A stretch of 64,000 bases of DNA from Dendrophyllia cribrosa. Taxonomy: Eukaryota > Cnidaria > Anthozoa > Scleractinia > Dendrophylliidae. A program made the position numbers and the translations under genes. Of the stretch, positions 11,743-22,155 are shown piece by piece. Position 1 is the stretch's first letter; each line of letters starts with the position of its first letter. The notes under the pieces are model-generated. The model was given only the letters and a program-made list of their open reading frames with translations. It ran no database searches and was not told the origin of the DNA. Location: assembly GCA_024195265.1 (NCBI GenBank), contig JAJLRJ010000014.1:24805509-24869508 (forward strand). Reading direction: 5' to 3'.

Positions 11743-14453
11743 CTTATATTTAAAACATGAAAAAACCCATGTTAAAAATGTTTCAGCGATTAATTGAAAA
11801 TCGAACAGTTTAATTTGTTTAAAATTTCCTCATTTAGCTAGTGTGCTACACTGTGTAGATTATAGCGCAAGTATTCGCTTGTCGCGGGTAGGCCCAAAAT
11901 CGAAAGATATCTCGGAAAAACTTTCTTTCGCCATGTTTGTTTACGTTGCTATGGAAACGCTGATTAGCATCGTCCAAAACGTTCATCTAATCCTAAAACT
12001 TGGTATCAAATTCAGGTTCATTGAGCTAAAGTAAGATTATGTATAAGCGCATTAAAAAAGGGAAATGTGACCCCCAAAAAATACTTGGAGCCACCTTATT
12101 TCCGCTTATTGATCGATATACAAAATGATCGAGCTCAATGTTTGTAGCTTAAAAAATAAACCCTATTTTTTCTTCGAAAATGATTAGAATGAGATAAGGC
12201 ATACTCTACGCTATTGCTCCGATTTTGAAAATGCTCTGTTGTTTTTCATCGATTTTCATATTTATCCCGGTTGTTTTATTTTACCTAAACGGATTCGGCC
12301 TTCTTTCCTCGGATTTTCGCAATGGCAATTAGCCGTCCAATTCTTCGCTTTTTCAGAGATTTCTCACAACGATCCGAGGATTAAATCAAACACTACAATT
12401 TAACTTCGATCAACGAACTGAATTTATCCGTCTATTTTTTTCTCACTAGTAAAAACTTGTTTCCAATTTTAACCTGGAAATTTGTAGCCGCTAACAAAAA
12501 ATTAACGCTGTTGAATTTTCAAAGTAAGTTTACCCCTATGCAAACCTGGGGAGAGGGAGGGGGGAGGGGGAGAAAAAGGGGGGGGGGGGGGGGGGGGAAG
12601 TGCCTACTCTGACTTTTTAAACGTTTATAAATTTAGAAGCACCAATACCAAACTTCGTGACTTTTTCTCTAATTTATCTGCAAACAATTTGTTGTGACGT
12701 TTCCATGGCAATCATATTTTAACAAGCAGTTTTACCAAAACTTTGCATTCTCTGCTTAAATTAACATTTAAACGGAACTATTTTAACTGTCTTGTAGTAA
12801 ATATTGCAATTTAAGATCCTTTTAGTGTTTTGGTTAATTTTAACTTGTAACATGATGGAAATAAAAAATGACGACCAATTGAAATGATGACGCAATTTTC
12901 CGCGTCATATGATGTCATAGCGTCACGTGACATACCTTACGGCAGCGAGCTTTTAGATAGGTTGTTAAGTTTTGCTTGCGACTTGCATTTGTCTAATAAA
13001 AAATAGGAGGTTACGGCTTTACAAGCGGACCGTTAGGGTTACGGGACAAGTAATTTGTAAAAGTTCCAATGGAGCAAATTTTATTTCAAAGATTATGCAT
13101 TAAAAATAAACAAGTCTTAGCGTGACATAAATATGCATTATGTGAAATGAGAAAGAACCGGATGACGTAATGCGTTAAATTTGTCCCGTAAATTGCCTGT
13201 CATTCATTGACACGTCTTTGTTAAACTAACTCAAATTCAAACACATATGGTTCAGCAAGTTCAAATTCTTTCGATAAGAAAACTGTCTGTACATTGTACA
13301 ATTTGAAACAAGCAGTGAGAACTACTATTAAAAACACAGGTATTGAGAAGAATTTGCGATAAAATTTAAGATAAGATAAAACAATATGCTCACCAACACG
13401 ATCGATAAATCTAAACAATCTCAACGAATTCGGCCTCAAGTTTTACACTATAAATACAAAACTGCACGGTAGGCTTACACGACAATTAGGCCAATATATA
13501 TATCGGTAAAAGGATTGTATTTTATAGCCGGCAAGGGCAAGAAACATTTATGTTCTTTTTTATGTAAAAAGCAGTCAATTTGTTTAAAGCAAAAATGATA
13601 ATGTTAAAGAAACCCGATGAGGCCAACAATTATTCCTTGCTCTTAGTCTGAATTCGTGTAAACCACGTTTGTACTTTTGATTGTTTTATATCGAAGGCTA
13701 CCAAAAGGAAATCACCAATTTTTCCTTTACAAATAAATATCCTTCGAGAACAGTGATGTAAAGTGTAAAGTGCTGAAGGTGGTGGTGTGACACTTCAAGA
13801 ACGTTACTTTGCTTTTTAATAGGTCAAAATTTACGTTGTGCCGGATATCCTGGATCGTGGGCTGGCCGTACAAAAAATAAAAGTGGACATCCGTTATGTT
13901 AAACTGACCGTGCGAAAGCGGAGGTCTCTAGTTGGTTGTCAGATAGCTTGGGGCGAACCAGTATAGATTTCTGAGGGGTTGGCTGGGTGATCTTGTCCGC
14001 GCTCGATATGTTTTCAGTTTACCTGTCTAGCTGCAAAAACTTTGTTTGCATGACGGGTCCTACTTGTATAATACTGTACCAAAAAAAGAGTGGAACACAT
14101 TGTCTTTTGCATACCGATGTCCATAGTTCAATCAAAAGAAGACGTCAATCCGCTTCTGATATAAAAAAAATGAGACATAAAAGTATTCAAAACCTCACGT
14201 TTGGATAAAAAAAACCGTTTCTTTCTTATACTGCAAGTTCTCTATTGTGTAACATTTGTTTTTTTTCTCTTTCACACTAACTTCAAGTACAAAGAGATAC
14301 GCAGCCTCTTCAAAGCAACTTGCTATGCGTTGCATATCTGTAAACAGGAGCTGCCGTTTGGGTTTTTCCATTGTGCGTGTATTAGCCTTCAGTCGTCTCA
14401 GATTGAAAAGTCTACATTCGGTGTAACCTGCGATCAAGCTCTATTTTTGTAAT
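11743..14453. other. No gene recognised
   Basis: Spacer with a G-rich tract at 12543-12598 (GGGAGAGGGAGG then a G run). The minus ORF at 13221-13439 has one hydrophobic segment but no ATG. The repeated words CTTAGCGTGACATAAATATGCATTATGTGAAA (13108-13146) have a related inverted-neighbour copy near 62023-62060, which suggests a dispersed repeat. Confidence 0.4.
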
Positions 14454-14790
14454 ACTCTGCGCTATACAAATAACTTTGCGCGGATAGAGTCAGACTGTTT
14501 GTTCAGTGTACTTTTAAGTGCAATCTGTACGATGCGGATTATGTCGACTATACATGCCAACACCTGTACCAACGTGTTGAGGAACACAAGGGGTCTGCGA
14601 TCGGGAATCACGTCAGAGAGCAACATGGGAGGGACCCAAGCGACATACATCTGTGATTTAAGATTTTACGGAAGTGCCAGAGCAAAATTGAATGCCTAAT
14701 TTATGAGATGCTTTTTATAAAAGACCTAAAGTCAACACTGAACAAACAGTCTGACTCTATCCGCGCAAAGTTATTTGTACAGCGTAGAGT
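14454..14790. mobile_element. TIR element (~337 bp), non-autonomous
   Basis: The ends ACTCTGCGCTATACAAATAA and its complement near 14790 form inverted repeats of about 55 bp, reading through GCGCGGATAGAGTCAGACTG and GTTTGTTCAGTG. The interior has no gene. The flanks (GTAAT / GTTTTA) show no clear target duplication. Confidence 0.75.
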
Positions 14791-15680
14791 GTTTTATATT
14801 TATTATTCTTTTATTCTTTAGTGTTTAACAATATTCTGATTGTCTTAATTATGTCCTTTGTGGTTTTTATCACTTGTATTTTGTAACGCTTAGTGCTTAC
14901 ATATTTTATCTTGTTCAACATATGCTAATTTCAATCACTTACATTTTAAGTAATGGTCCTAGTAAGAACTAGGCAACCCAACGGCAAGGAATGCAGAAAG
15001 GTGTTAATTGTGATATTGTTGAAACCGTCCACCTCACTGGCTAAAACATGAAAATCTACTATCATCAGGTAGCGAATTTATTTCTCTCTAGTTTACTTAT
15101 TGGTTCCTTTTTAGTGAAAACTATTCTGACTTTTAATGCAGCAAAATTTCTATGTGGGAAACATGGAAAATTAGAAGCCTTTCTTGGCCATTGTTTTGGA
15201 GTCTCATGATTGGTTAAAATCTTGTAACACAATAGAAATATCGCTTTAAAATAAAGTTTCAGTACATTTTATTTAAAAAACGTGTTGTCCATAGGTTGAT
15301 GTATTCTCAGTAAGAAAATCTAAACAATCTTATGTGGGGAAAGCGAAATGCCGCAGAACAATAGAGGATTGCCTAGTTCTTACACGCATTGTTACTTAAA
15401 CTTTAAAATGACCTCGGAGGGATCGAAACGTCATTTTTTATCGTTAGTTTTTATCTTAAAAAGAAATATCTAATTGAAAATATTAAAAGACGGAAGTAAA
15501 GAACAATAATAGAATAAGTTATCAATGGTGTTGATAGTGATGCTTATATCGTGCTCGTTTTGCCATAGTTAAATTTAAACCGACCTCAAACAGCTGTGCA
15601 GTAAGATAGATGCCCGGCATTGTAATCTAAAGGATATAGTAGACCTATTTTACTGTGATTGCGATTTTAAACCTGATTTT
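14791..15680. other. No gene recognised
   Basis: AT-rich spacer before the composite transposon. The words AAGAACTAGGCAA (14964) and GCCTAGTTCTTACACG (15371) are inverted neighbours, so 14960-15390 may be another old foldback. No coding signal. Confidence 0.35.
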
Positions 15681-15689
15681 GTTTTGCTC
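15681..15689. repeat. Left 9-bp target-site duplication GTTTTGCTC
   Basis: Identical to 27708-27716, immediately outside the inverted TAGTCTCC / GGAGACTA termini. Confidence 0.85.
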
Positions 15690-15708
15690 TAGTCTCCTAC
15701 GCAGCCGT

Positions 15709-15716
15709 TATTAGGG
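15709..15716. repeat. L1 target-site duplication, left copy (TATTAGGG)
   Basis: TATTAGGG recurs at 21513-21520 right after the distal poly(A). Closing the gap restores the left terminus of the host transposon in register with the right one. Confidence 0.85.
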
Positions 15717-15728
15717 GATTGGGTCGAG

Positions 15729-15742
15729 CATGATGGCGGCCG
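15729..15742 (+). promoter_or_regulatory. YY1-like site at the L1 5' end
   Basis: CATGATGGCGGCC lies 13-26 bases from the element's first base. Human L1 has a YY1 site (ATGGC core) at about the same place that sets the transcription start. Similarity of sequence and position is seen; function is inferred. Confidence 0.5.
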
Positions 15743-15861
15743 GTTGTGTCCGTGAAGCTCCGTGATCATCAACGGGTGGAAGCCTGCGTTTCAGTGCTAA
15801 ATATTGTTTTTTGTAAAGTGGCAATTGGGGACAGCATAGACTTTACAACAGTCTTAATTTG

Positions 15862-16821
15862 ATGGCAAAAAGAACTGACTCGGAACGTTCATCACCAGTG
15901 CAAAGTTCCTCCCCTAAAAGAAATAGATTACGAAGCGACGAAATGGGAGTCGGCAACCAACCTGGAATCTCTGCTGCCTCTGACCCCGAGTCTTTTAAAC
16001 TAATCATGGACAAACTTGCATGCATGGACAATCGAATGGAAGAGCATTTTGGCGAGTTAAAATCTGAGATCTCCCGGTTAAGATACGAATTCAAAGAAGA
16101 AATTGAAGGTGTGAAAACCACCCTAAGTGATGTCGAAAAGTCTCTGGAAGCTGCATGGGATGCAATCGGCGACCTACAGGAGATTACAAAAACCCACTCC
16201 GATTTCAAAAAAACATGTCAATCAAGTTTAGACAAGCAACGACAAGATCTAGACCTACTTAAAGATCAGAAGAAATTTGACAGCCAACAGGTCGAAATTC
16301 AGGATTTAAAATCAAAGTTAGCAGACGAGCAAGAAAAGATAATTGCCCTCGAGAATTATTCCAGGAAAGAGAACCTTCGTTTTATGAACATTCCTGAACA
16401 GAATCAAGAAAATTGCGCGGATATTATCTATGAGATAATCGAAAACGAGATGAATATTAGCGCCGAAAACATTCAGTTCCACGCAGTTCATCGAGTTGGA
16501 AAACCTCGTTCGACGGATGACCAGTCTCATGCCTACCCACGACCGATAATTGCACGGTTCTTATGCAGGGAAGATAGAGACACTGTATTCAGAGCGAAGG
16601 GAAGGTTAAAAAAATCTTCAACATTTAAAGACGCGTACATCACCCAGGACTACGCCAGAGCTATCCAAATGGAAAGGAAAACTCTAATAAAAGCGATGTT
16701 TGAGGCACGAGGTAAAGGGTTAAACGCAAAAGTAGTAGACAGAAATCTAATTGTAGACAATGTAACTTATCGTATCGATAACATCCCTGATAATCTTAAG
16801 CCATCTACAACCGCAACTTAG
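15862..16821 (+). CDS. L1 ORF1 protein (RNA-binding, coiled coil)
   Basis: 319 residues from the ATG at 15862 (MAKRTDSERS); the upstream in-frame TTG is not a likely start. Layout: a basic, Ser-rich head (1-35); a long heptad-rich coiled coil (about 50-165, ending LENYSRKENLRFMNIPE); an RRM-like domain (about 165-255, with HRVGKPR and PIIARFLCREDR); and a C-terminal basic domain with KTLIKAMFEARGKG. This is the Transposase_22/L1 ORF1p plan. It would trimerise, coat L1 RNA and act as a chaperone. It is open throughout and followed by 350 bp before ORF2, so ORF2 needs reinitiation or unusual start selection. Confidence 0.9.
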   Translation: MAKRTDSERSSPVQSSSPKRNRLRSDEMGVGNQPGISAASDPESFKLIMDKLACMDNRMEEHFGELKSEISRLRYEFKEEIEGVKTTLSDVEKSLEAAWDAIGDLQEITKTHSDFKKTCQSSLDKQRQDLDLLKDQKKFDSQQVEIQDLKSKLADEQEKIIALENYSRKENLRFMNIPEQNQENCADIIYEIIENEMNISAENIQFHAVHRVGKPRSTDDQSHAYPRPIIARFLCREDRDTVFRAKGRLKKSSTFKDAYITQDYARAIQMERKTLIKAMFEARGKGLNAKVVDRNLIVDNVTYRIDNIPDNLKPSTTAT

Positions 16822-17171
16822 ATAAAATCAGTCCTAAAATTGATAAATACATTATGATCTGTAAACTAAAGAAATATAAACGCACGGCTAAAACCCGTTC
16901 TCTGAGAATTAATCGCTATCTTTATCCAACATCTTAAACACTCTCAGGGATTTATGTTCTTCCCAAATAACCAAGGTAAATTTTATCTTTCTTGTTGTGT
17001 GTATCTTTTTGTTCTAGTTACGTCTCAATTTTCGCTAATAATTCATGTTGTTTTGGTGTTATTTAAAAAAAAACTTTTATTATTCTGGATGTTAACTGTT
17101 AGGCATAATTACGACTTTTACGTCTATTGTATATTGGCACCTTACAATCAAGCAGCAAAGCAGGCTAGCCT
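16822..17171 (+). other. L1 inter-ORF spacer
   Basis: AT-rich stretch. An overlapping ORF in another frame (16954-17211) starts with ATG, is hydrophobic and overlaps the start of ORF2 by about 40 bases. It may only help ribosomes reach ORF2, or it may be chance. Confidence 0.4.
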
Positions 17172-20100
17172 TTGTTTTTATACACACGAAATTTCAATGA
17201 AATTAAAATAACTTCACTCAATGTGCGGGGTCTGGGGAGTAGCGAGAAGAGAAGAGAAATGTTTAATTGGCTCCGTTCAAAAAATATGTCAATTTACATG
17301 TTACAAGAAGTCCATTGTTCCTTTGAAACCTCGGATTTATGGTCCGCAGAATGGGGTTACAAAAGCCTTTTCTGTGGCTTTTCCAGTAAAAAAGCTGGCG
17401 TTTGCATTCTATTTAATAACAACTTCGATCTTAAAATATCGAAAACTTTTATGGATGACGAAGGCCGTTACATTATATGCGACTTAGCAGCGAACGGCAA
17501 GAGTATTACCATTGCGAATATATATGCACCAAACGATGACAATCCAAATTTCTTTGAAAATTTGTTTTCTCATCTTTTAGATTTCCAATGTGAAGAAATA
17601 ATCATTGGCGGCGACTTTAATCTTGTTATGGATATCGAAAAAGATAAAAGAGGGGGCCTTGCCAAAACACATCTCAACGCTCAAATGGTCGTAAAAGAGT
17701 TCTGTGAAAATATGGATCTTAATGATGCGCGGCGAACCTTAAACCCGGATTGTAGAAGATTTACTTGGCGGCAAAGGCATCCTGAAATACACTGCAGACT
17801 TGATTTTTTCTTAGTGTCCCGAAACATACTGAGCAATGTTACCTTGGCTGATATACTTCCTGGCTTTCAAACAGACCATTCGATGATATCTCTAAATATA
17901 TCTTCTCATACCAACCAAAGAGGCCCAGGTTTTTGGAAACTCAATATTTCTCATTTGAAAGATGATGATTATATAAAGCTAATAAAATCAACTATCGAGG
18001 AAACGCAGGAAGAATATCAAGAAGATGAAACAGTGAATCCTACTTTACTTTGGGACATGATTAAACTAAAGGTGCGTGAAAAATCACTTAAATATTCCGC
18101 GGACAAAAAACGTAAAACTAATAATAGAGAAACAAGCTTAGAAAAAAAAATCTTCATACTAGAAAAGGAGCTGGAAAATCCAATTTTAGAAGAAATACAA
18201 AAGAAAGATATAATTGAAAACCTTGAATTCTCAAAAAGGGAATTAGAAGAAATTGTTAGAGTGCGCACCAAAGGGGCTATCTTAAGATCAAAGACTAAAT
18301 GGTATAACGAAGGTGAAAAGAATACATCTTATTTTCTCAATTTAGAAAAAAGGCACTTTAAACTCAACACGATAACTCAGCTTAAAACAAGCGATGATAC
18401 CTTTATTACTTCGGACAAAGACATTCTTATTACTTGTGAAACGTTTTATCGGGATTTATACAAGACACGAAAGCCTATTAACGGAGAATGTGAATTCTTT
18501 GAGAACGTAAACACAAAGAAGTTAGATCCATTTGAAGCCAGTTTCTGTGAAGGGCTCTTACGTAAACAAGAATGTTTTGAGGCTTTAAAAGACATGGAAC
18601 CAGAAAAATCTCCTGGTAGCGACGGACTTCCCGCTGATTTCTATAAAATGTTTTGGAACGGGTTAGCCAGTCCGCTGTTAAAGGCACTCAATTATGCATA
18701 CGAAGCAGGTAACCTTTCGATCACTCAAAAGCGTGGAATCATTAAACTAATCCCTAAGAAAGATTCTGACCCACATCTGATAAAAAACTGGAGACCATTA
18801 ACACTTTTAAACTGCGATTATAAGATAGCAACGAAAGCTATAGCAAACCGTTTGAAGAAAGTGATTCCAAAACTGATCAACAACGATCAAACCGGTTTCA
18901 TCAAAGGACGCTTTATAGGCGAAAACATACTCTTAATCGACAGTGTCATCAAATACGCGGCTGAAAAAAACATCTCAGGCCTTCTTCTGTTTGTTGACTT
19001 TGAAAAAGCGTTTGATTCGTTGGAGTGGACTTTTATTAACAGAACTCTTGAGTACTTTCGTTTTGGCCCTTCCTTCACTGAATGGATCAAGCTATTTTAT
19101 AGAGATATCGAAAGCTGCGTTTTAAACAATGGCTGGTCCACTAGTTTTTTTAAGCCACAAAGGGGTGTTAGGCAAGGCTGCCCTCTTTCACCTTATCTTT
19201 TCATATTATCGGCAGAGGTGTTAGCTAATGCAGTCAGAAAAAGTAAAATAATAAAAGGTATTTTTGTAAACAACGAAGAGATCAAATTAAGTCAATATGC
19301 AGACGACACTACTTTTATCCTCGATGGTACAAAAGACTCCTTGAGTGCGGCTTTTAACCTACTTGAGCGCTTTGGTAGTGTCTCTGGCCTCAGACTCAAC
19401 TATAAAAAAACTGAAGCCTTATGGATTGGATCAAACACAGGTAAAAAGGAAAAGCTCTTCCCAGAAAAAGACCTGAAATGGCCTGAAACCAAAGTAAAAT
19501 CCCTTGGTGTTTGGCTCTCAACTGACCCTTATATCACCATGAAAGTAAACTATAGAGAAAAATTGGAGAAGATAAGGTGTGTTTTAAATTGCTGGAAATA
19601 CCGACGATTGACCTTTGTTGGAAAAATTCTTGTCCTCAAAAGTCTTGCTGCGTCACAACTAACCTACATACTAGCACCTTTGACAACAGATGATAAAACA
19701 CTCAAGGAGATAAATGATTTATTTTATACCTTTCTATGGAATAATAAAGGAGATAAAATTAAACGCAATATAATGATTAACGATTACGGGAAAGGAGGAT
19801 TGAAAATGATCGACATTTTTTCGTATAAGAAATCGCTTAAAACTACATGGATAAAGAAATATCTTGATGATGAGAACAGTGGAAAATGGAAACTTTTTCT
19901 TGAAAGAGAGCTAGAAAAATATGATGGAAAGTTGATTTTTAGTGGTAACCTCAATAGGAAGGATACTTTGGAAACATTCCACGTTACTAACCCTTTATTT
20001 AAAGAACTTTTATGTATATGGGCTGAAGTTAATTTTAATCCCCAAATAAACAGTAAGCAGCAGTTTCTAGAACAACCCCTATGGCATAATTCATTAATCA

Positions 20101-20960
20101 GAGTAGACAACAAACCCATCGTTTTCAAACAGCTAATTTCGAAAGGCATTTTGAAAATAAAACACCTAATGAAAGATCAGGACAAGTTCTTCTCTTTCGC
20201 TGAATTTAGGACCACCTACAACATACAAATGCAACCCTTAACTTTCCATGGCCTCATATCATCAATTCGAAGTATTTCAATTTCTTCAAAAGCTGTATCT
20301 AATGAAACAGATTATGAAGATTTCTTTTCTGCTTTCATCAAATGCATAAAAGCAAACAAACTTGTTTATAGAAAGCTCGTATCTTTGAAATCTTTTAATC
20401 CTGAAAAAAGTCAAACAAAGTGGAATGCTAATTGTGAAATCGATAACTGTTGTAAACCAGATTGGATAAAAGCATATACGTTGGCTTTTAGCTGCACCAA
20501 GAGCACTAAAATTATTAATTTTCACTTCAGATTTTTGCATAGAATCTTACCAACGAACAGCTTTTTATCAAAAATCGGCATTAAAGACAATCCTAACTGC
20601 ACTTTTTGTGGCAAAGGTTCTGAAGAACTCACACACCTTTTCTGGCATTGCAATAAAACTGCTTCTTTTTGGGATGATTTACTTCTATGGTTGAAAACAA
20701 AAACACTTATCCCCAATGATTATCAAAAGAACATGGCTATTCTCTTGGGTCTGAGGCCAGATAACTCTCGACACTATTCAGTACAGCTCAACTTATGTTT
20801 CCTCTTGGCCAAATATTTTATATGGTGTTGCAAGATTAAAGAAACTTTCCTGAGCATCAGAGGATTCTTGTTCGTCTTGAGCACTCAATACAAGATAGAA
20901 TTGAACGCTACCAGCAATAACAATAAGAAATGGGCTCCTTTAGCACAACACCTAAGATAA
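17172..20960 (+). CDS. L1 ORF2: AP endonuclease plus reverse transcriptase
   Basis: 1262 residues, uninterrupted. An APE-type endonuclease lies at about 12-240 (ITSLNVRG, LQEVHC, GGDFN near 145, RLDFFLVS, TDHSMI near 234, with all key N/E/D/H residues present). The reverse transcriptase spans about 480-780 (KSPGSDGLP, LIPKKDSD, FVDFEKAFDS near 606, QGCPLSPYLF, QYADD near 708). A C-terminal CCHC motif (CTFCGKGSEELTHLFWHC) starts near residue 1143. The enzyme nicks target DNA and primes cDNA on it. No ATG precedes the endonuclease domain in this frame; the ORF opens with TTG, and the first Met falls inside the domain. So either the start is non-AUG or a base was lost upstream. Confidence 0.93.
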   Translation: MFLYTRNFNEIKITSLNVRGLGSSEKRREMFNWLRSKNMSIYMLQEVHCSFETSDLWSAEWGYKSLFCGFSSKKAGVCILFNNNFDLKISKTFMDDEGRYIICDLAANGKSITIANIYAPNDDNPNFFENLFSHLLDFQCEEIIIGGDFNLVMDIEKDKRGGLAKTHLNAQMVVKEFCENMDLNDARRTLNPDCRRFTWRQRHPEIHCRLDFFLVSRNILSNVTLADILPGFQTDHSMISLNISSHTNQRGPGFWKLNISHLKDDDYIKLIKSTIEETQEEYQEDETVNPTLLWDMIKLKVREKSLKYSADKKRKTNNRETSLEKKIFILEKELENPILEEIQKKDIIENLEFSKRELEEIVRVRTKGAILRSKTKWYNEGEKNTSYFLNLEKRHFKLNTITQLKTSDDTFITSDKDILITCETFYRDLYKTRKPINGECEFFENVNTKKLDPFEASFCEGLLRKQECFEALKDMEPEKSPGSDGLPADFYKMFWNGLASPLLKALNYAYEAGNLSITQKRGIIKLIPKKDSDPHLIKNWRPLTLLNCDYKIATKAIANRLKKVIPKLINNDQTGFIKGRFIGENILLIDSVIKYAAEKNISGLLLFVDFEKAFDSLEWTFINRTLEYFRFGPSFTEWIKLFYRDIESCVLNNGWSTSFFKPQRGVRQGCPLSPYLFILSAEVLANAVRKSKIIKGIFVNNEEIKLSQYADDTTFILDGTKDSLSAAFNLLERFGSVSGLRLNYKKTEALWIGSNTGKKEKLFPEKDLKWPETKVKSLGVWLSTDPYITMKVNYREKLEKIRCVLNCWKYRRLTFVGKILVLKSLAASQLTYILAPLTTDDKTLKEINDLFYTFLWNNKGDKIKRNIMINDYGKGGLKMIDIFSYKKSLKTTWIKKYLDDENSGKWKLFLERELEKYDGKLIFSGNLNRKDTLETFHVTNPLFKELLCIWAEVNFNPQINSKQQFLEQPLWHNSLIRVDNKPIVFKQLISKGILKIKHLMKDQDKFFSFAEFRTTYNIQMQPLTFHGLISSIRSISISSKAVSNETDYEDFFSAFIKCIKANKLVYRKLVSLKSFNPEKSQTKWNANCEIDNCCKPDWIKAYTLAFSCTKSTKIINFHFRFLHRILPTNSFLSKIGIKDNPNCTFCGKGSEELTHLFWHCNKTASFWDDLLLWLKTKTLIPNDYQKNMAILLGLRPDNSRHYSVQLNLCFLLAKYFIWCCKIKETFLSIRGFLFVLSTQYKIELNATSNNNKKWAPLAQHLR

Positions 20961-21056
20961 AAGCACACAAACTTAAAAGTGTATAGTGTACTTAACCTTT
21001 TCTTCTGTTTTCGCTACACACCCTTCTCCCTGCCACAATGAGAGATATAAATTTAT

Positions 21057-21112
<56 letters not shown>

Positions 21113-21283
21113 ATGCCTTTTTTATTGCTTTGCTCCTACTTATTAAGTGCCAATAAGCTAAACATTTATACTGTTAACAATGCACTGTTGTAAGTAAAAG
21201 TCTTATTGTCTTGTATTAGCTGTTATTCTATATTTGTTAAACCATGTAATTTTTTTCCTTTAAAAAAAAAAAAAAAAAAAAAA
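20961..21283 (+). other. L1 3' UTR and internal poly(A)
   Basis: Contains a (TA)n microsatellite at about 21055-21110 and ends in A22 (21262-21283). This marks the element's own 3' end. Confidence 0.8.
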
Positions 21284-21481
21284 GGACTACCGATGCTTTT
21301 ATTTATAATTCAATGTTAAATCGACAATCTATGTTAGTTTAATGATCAGATATATCCGTTTCTTCTTTTTTTTTTTTTGCTGTTGTTGTTGTTGTTGTTA
21401 TTCTTAAATGTAATACTTGATACGTACTGCTTTTATAGGTATTACCATGTATTTATATGGGAATACCGAAATAAATTGTTG

Positions 21482-21512
<31 letters not shown>
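21284..21512 (+). repeat. Transduced or switched 3' end of another LINE, plus second poly(A)
   Basis: From GGACTACCG to (GTT)n it matches 51030-51225, which is the last ORF codons and tail of a different LINE. There the tail ends in (GTT)n without poly(A); here A23 follows (21490-21512). The piece therefore entered through a polyadenylated RNA together with the L1. Confidence 0.85.
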
Positions 21513-21640
21513 TATTAGGGCTCGTCACGCAACGCTCCTCCCCCACTAACGGCTGCTTCAATCTGAACCACATTCCTTTGCACGTTTTAGCCAATCACAG
21601 CTTCGCTCCCATAGCCGGGAGCCAATCGCGCTAAAACCAC

Positions 21641-22155
21641 TTGTCCAATCACAGCTCGTGTTTTATCGTTGACTACTTTTGTGCCAACAGTGCAAACAAG
21701 ATAGCGTCGCTCGACGAAGCTTTCCATTTGACTGCTTCGAAGTTCAAAATTCCTGACTTAAATGAATATCAAAAGCTAGCAATTCAAAAAATCGTTTTGC
21801 AGAAGGGTGATATTTTTGTAAACTTGCCAACGGGATTTGATTTATCAAGCTCTTCCGACAGTCTTCGATAATGTCAGCAATCTTCCAAGGCATATCGTTG
21901 ATGCAAGATGTTGTTTCTCCACTGGTTAGTCTAATGGAGGATCAGGTCCGTTACTTGACAAGTATTGGCGTGAACGCAGTTAATATCAGCAGCCAGGCTG
22001 AGATTGACAGTTCAAGAGTTGAGAATGGAGAATTTTCTATCGTTTTCGGCTCGCCAGAAGGGCCAGAAGCATGGCTAATGAATGGCCGTTGTATAAAAAT
22101 AGACATGCTAAACACGACTCCCACTCGTCGCAAAAAAAGTATTTTAAAAGCCTAA
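21641..22155 (+). pseudogene. RecQ-like superfamily II helicase, N-terminal fragment, broken
   Basis: Reads inward from the left transposon terminus. Frame 1 gives FKIPDLNEYQKLAIQKIV and LPTGF, the start of motif I. The GKS of the Walker A motif is lost to a small deletion (GFD-LSS), and the frame then closes. A second frame (IYQALPTVFDNV) covers the next 80 bases. A third frame resumes VVSPLVSLMEDQVRYL, matching motif Ia, then EFSIVFGSPE. Motif II and everything after it are absent. It can be no active helicase. The family call is firm because the order of motifs is correct; the original role in the transposon is unknown. Confidence 0.75.

Larger units (their letters stand above)
15717..21512 (+). 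mobile_element. Full-length L1-like non-LTR retrotransposon with 3' chimeric tail
   Basis: Two-ORF LINE: 5' UTR 15717-15861, ORF1 15862-16821, spacer, ORF2 17172-20960, 3' UTR with a long (TA)n, poly(A) of 22 at 21262-21283. Then come 206 bp from another LINE (21284-21489) and a second poly(A) of 23. A single TATTAGGG duplication brackets the whole. Both ORFs are open, so the copy is young. L1/Tx1-like by domain order; the exact clade is not determined. Confidence 0.9.

Noticed and set aside
13221..13439. Minus ORF with one hydrophobic segment
   Set aside because: No ATG and no family signature. AT-rich composition explains the hydrophobic residues.
17221..17487. ORF overlapping L1 ORF2
   Set aside because: Shadow of the endonuclease coding frame.
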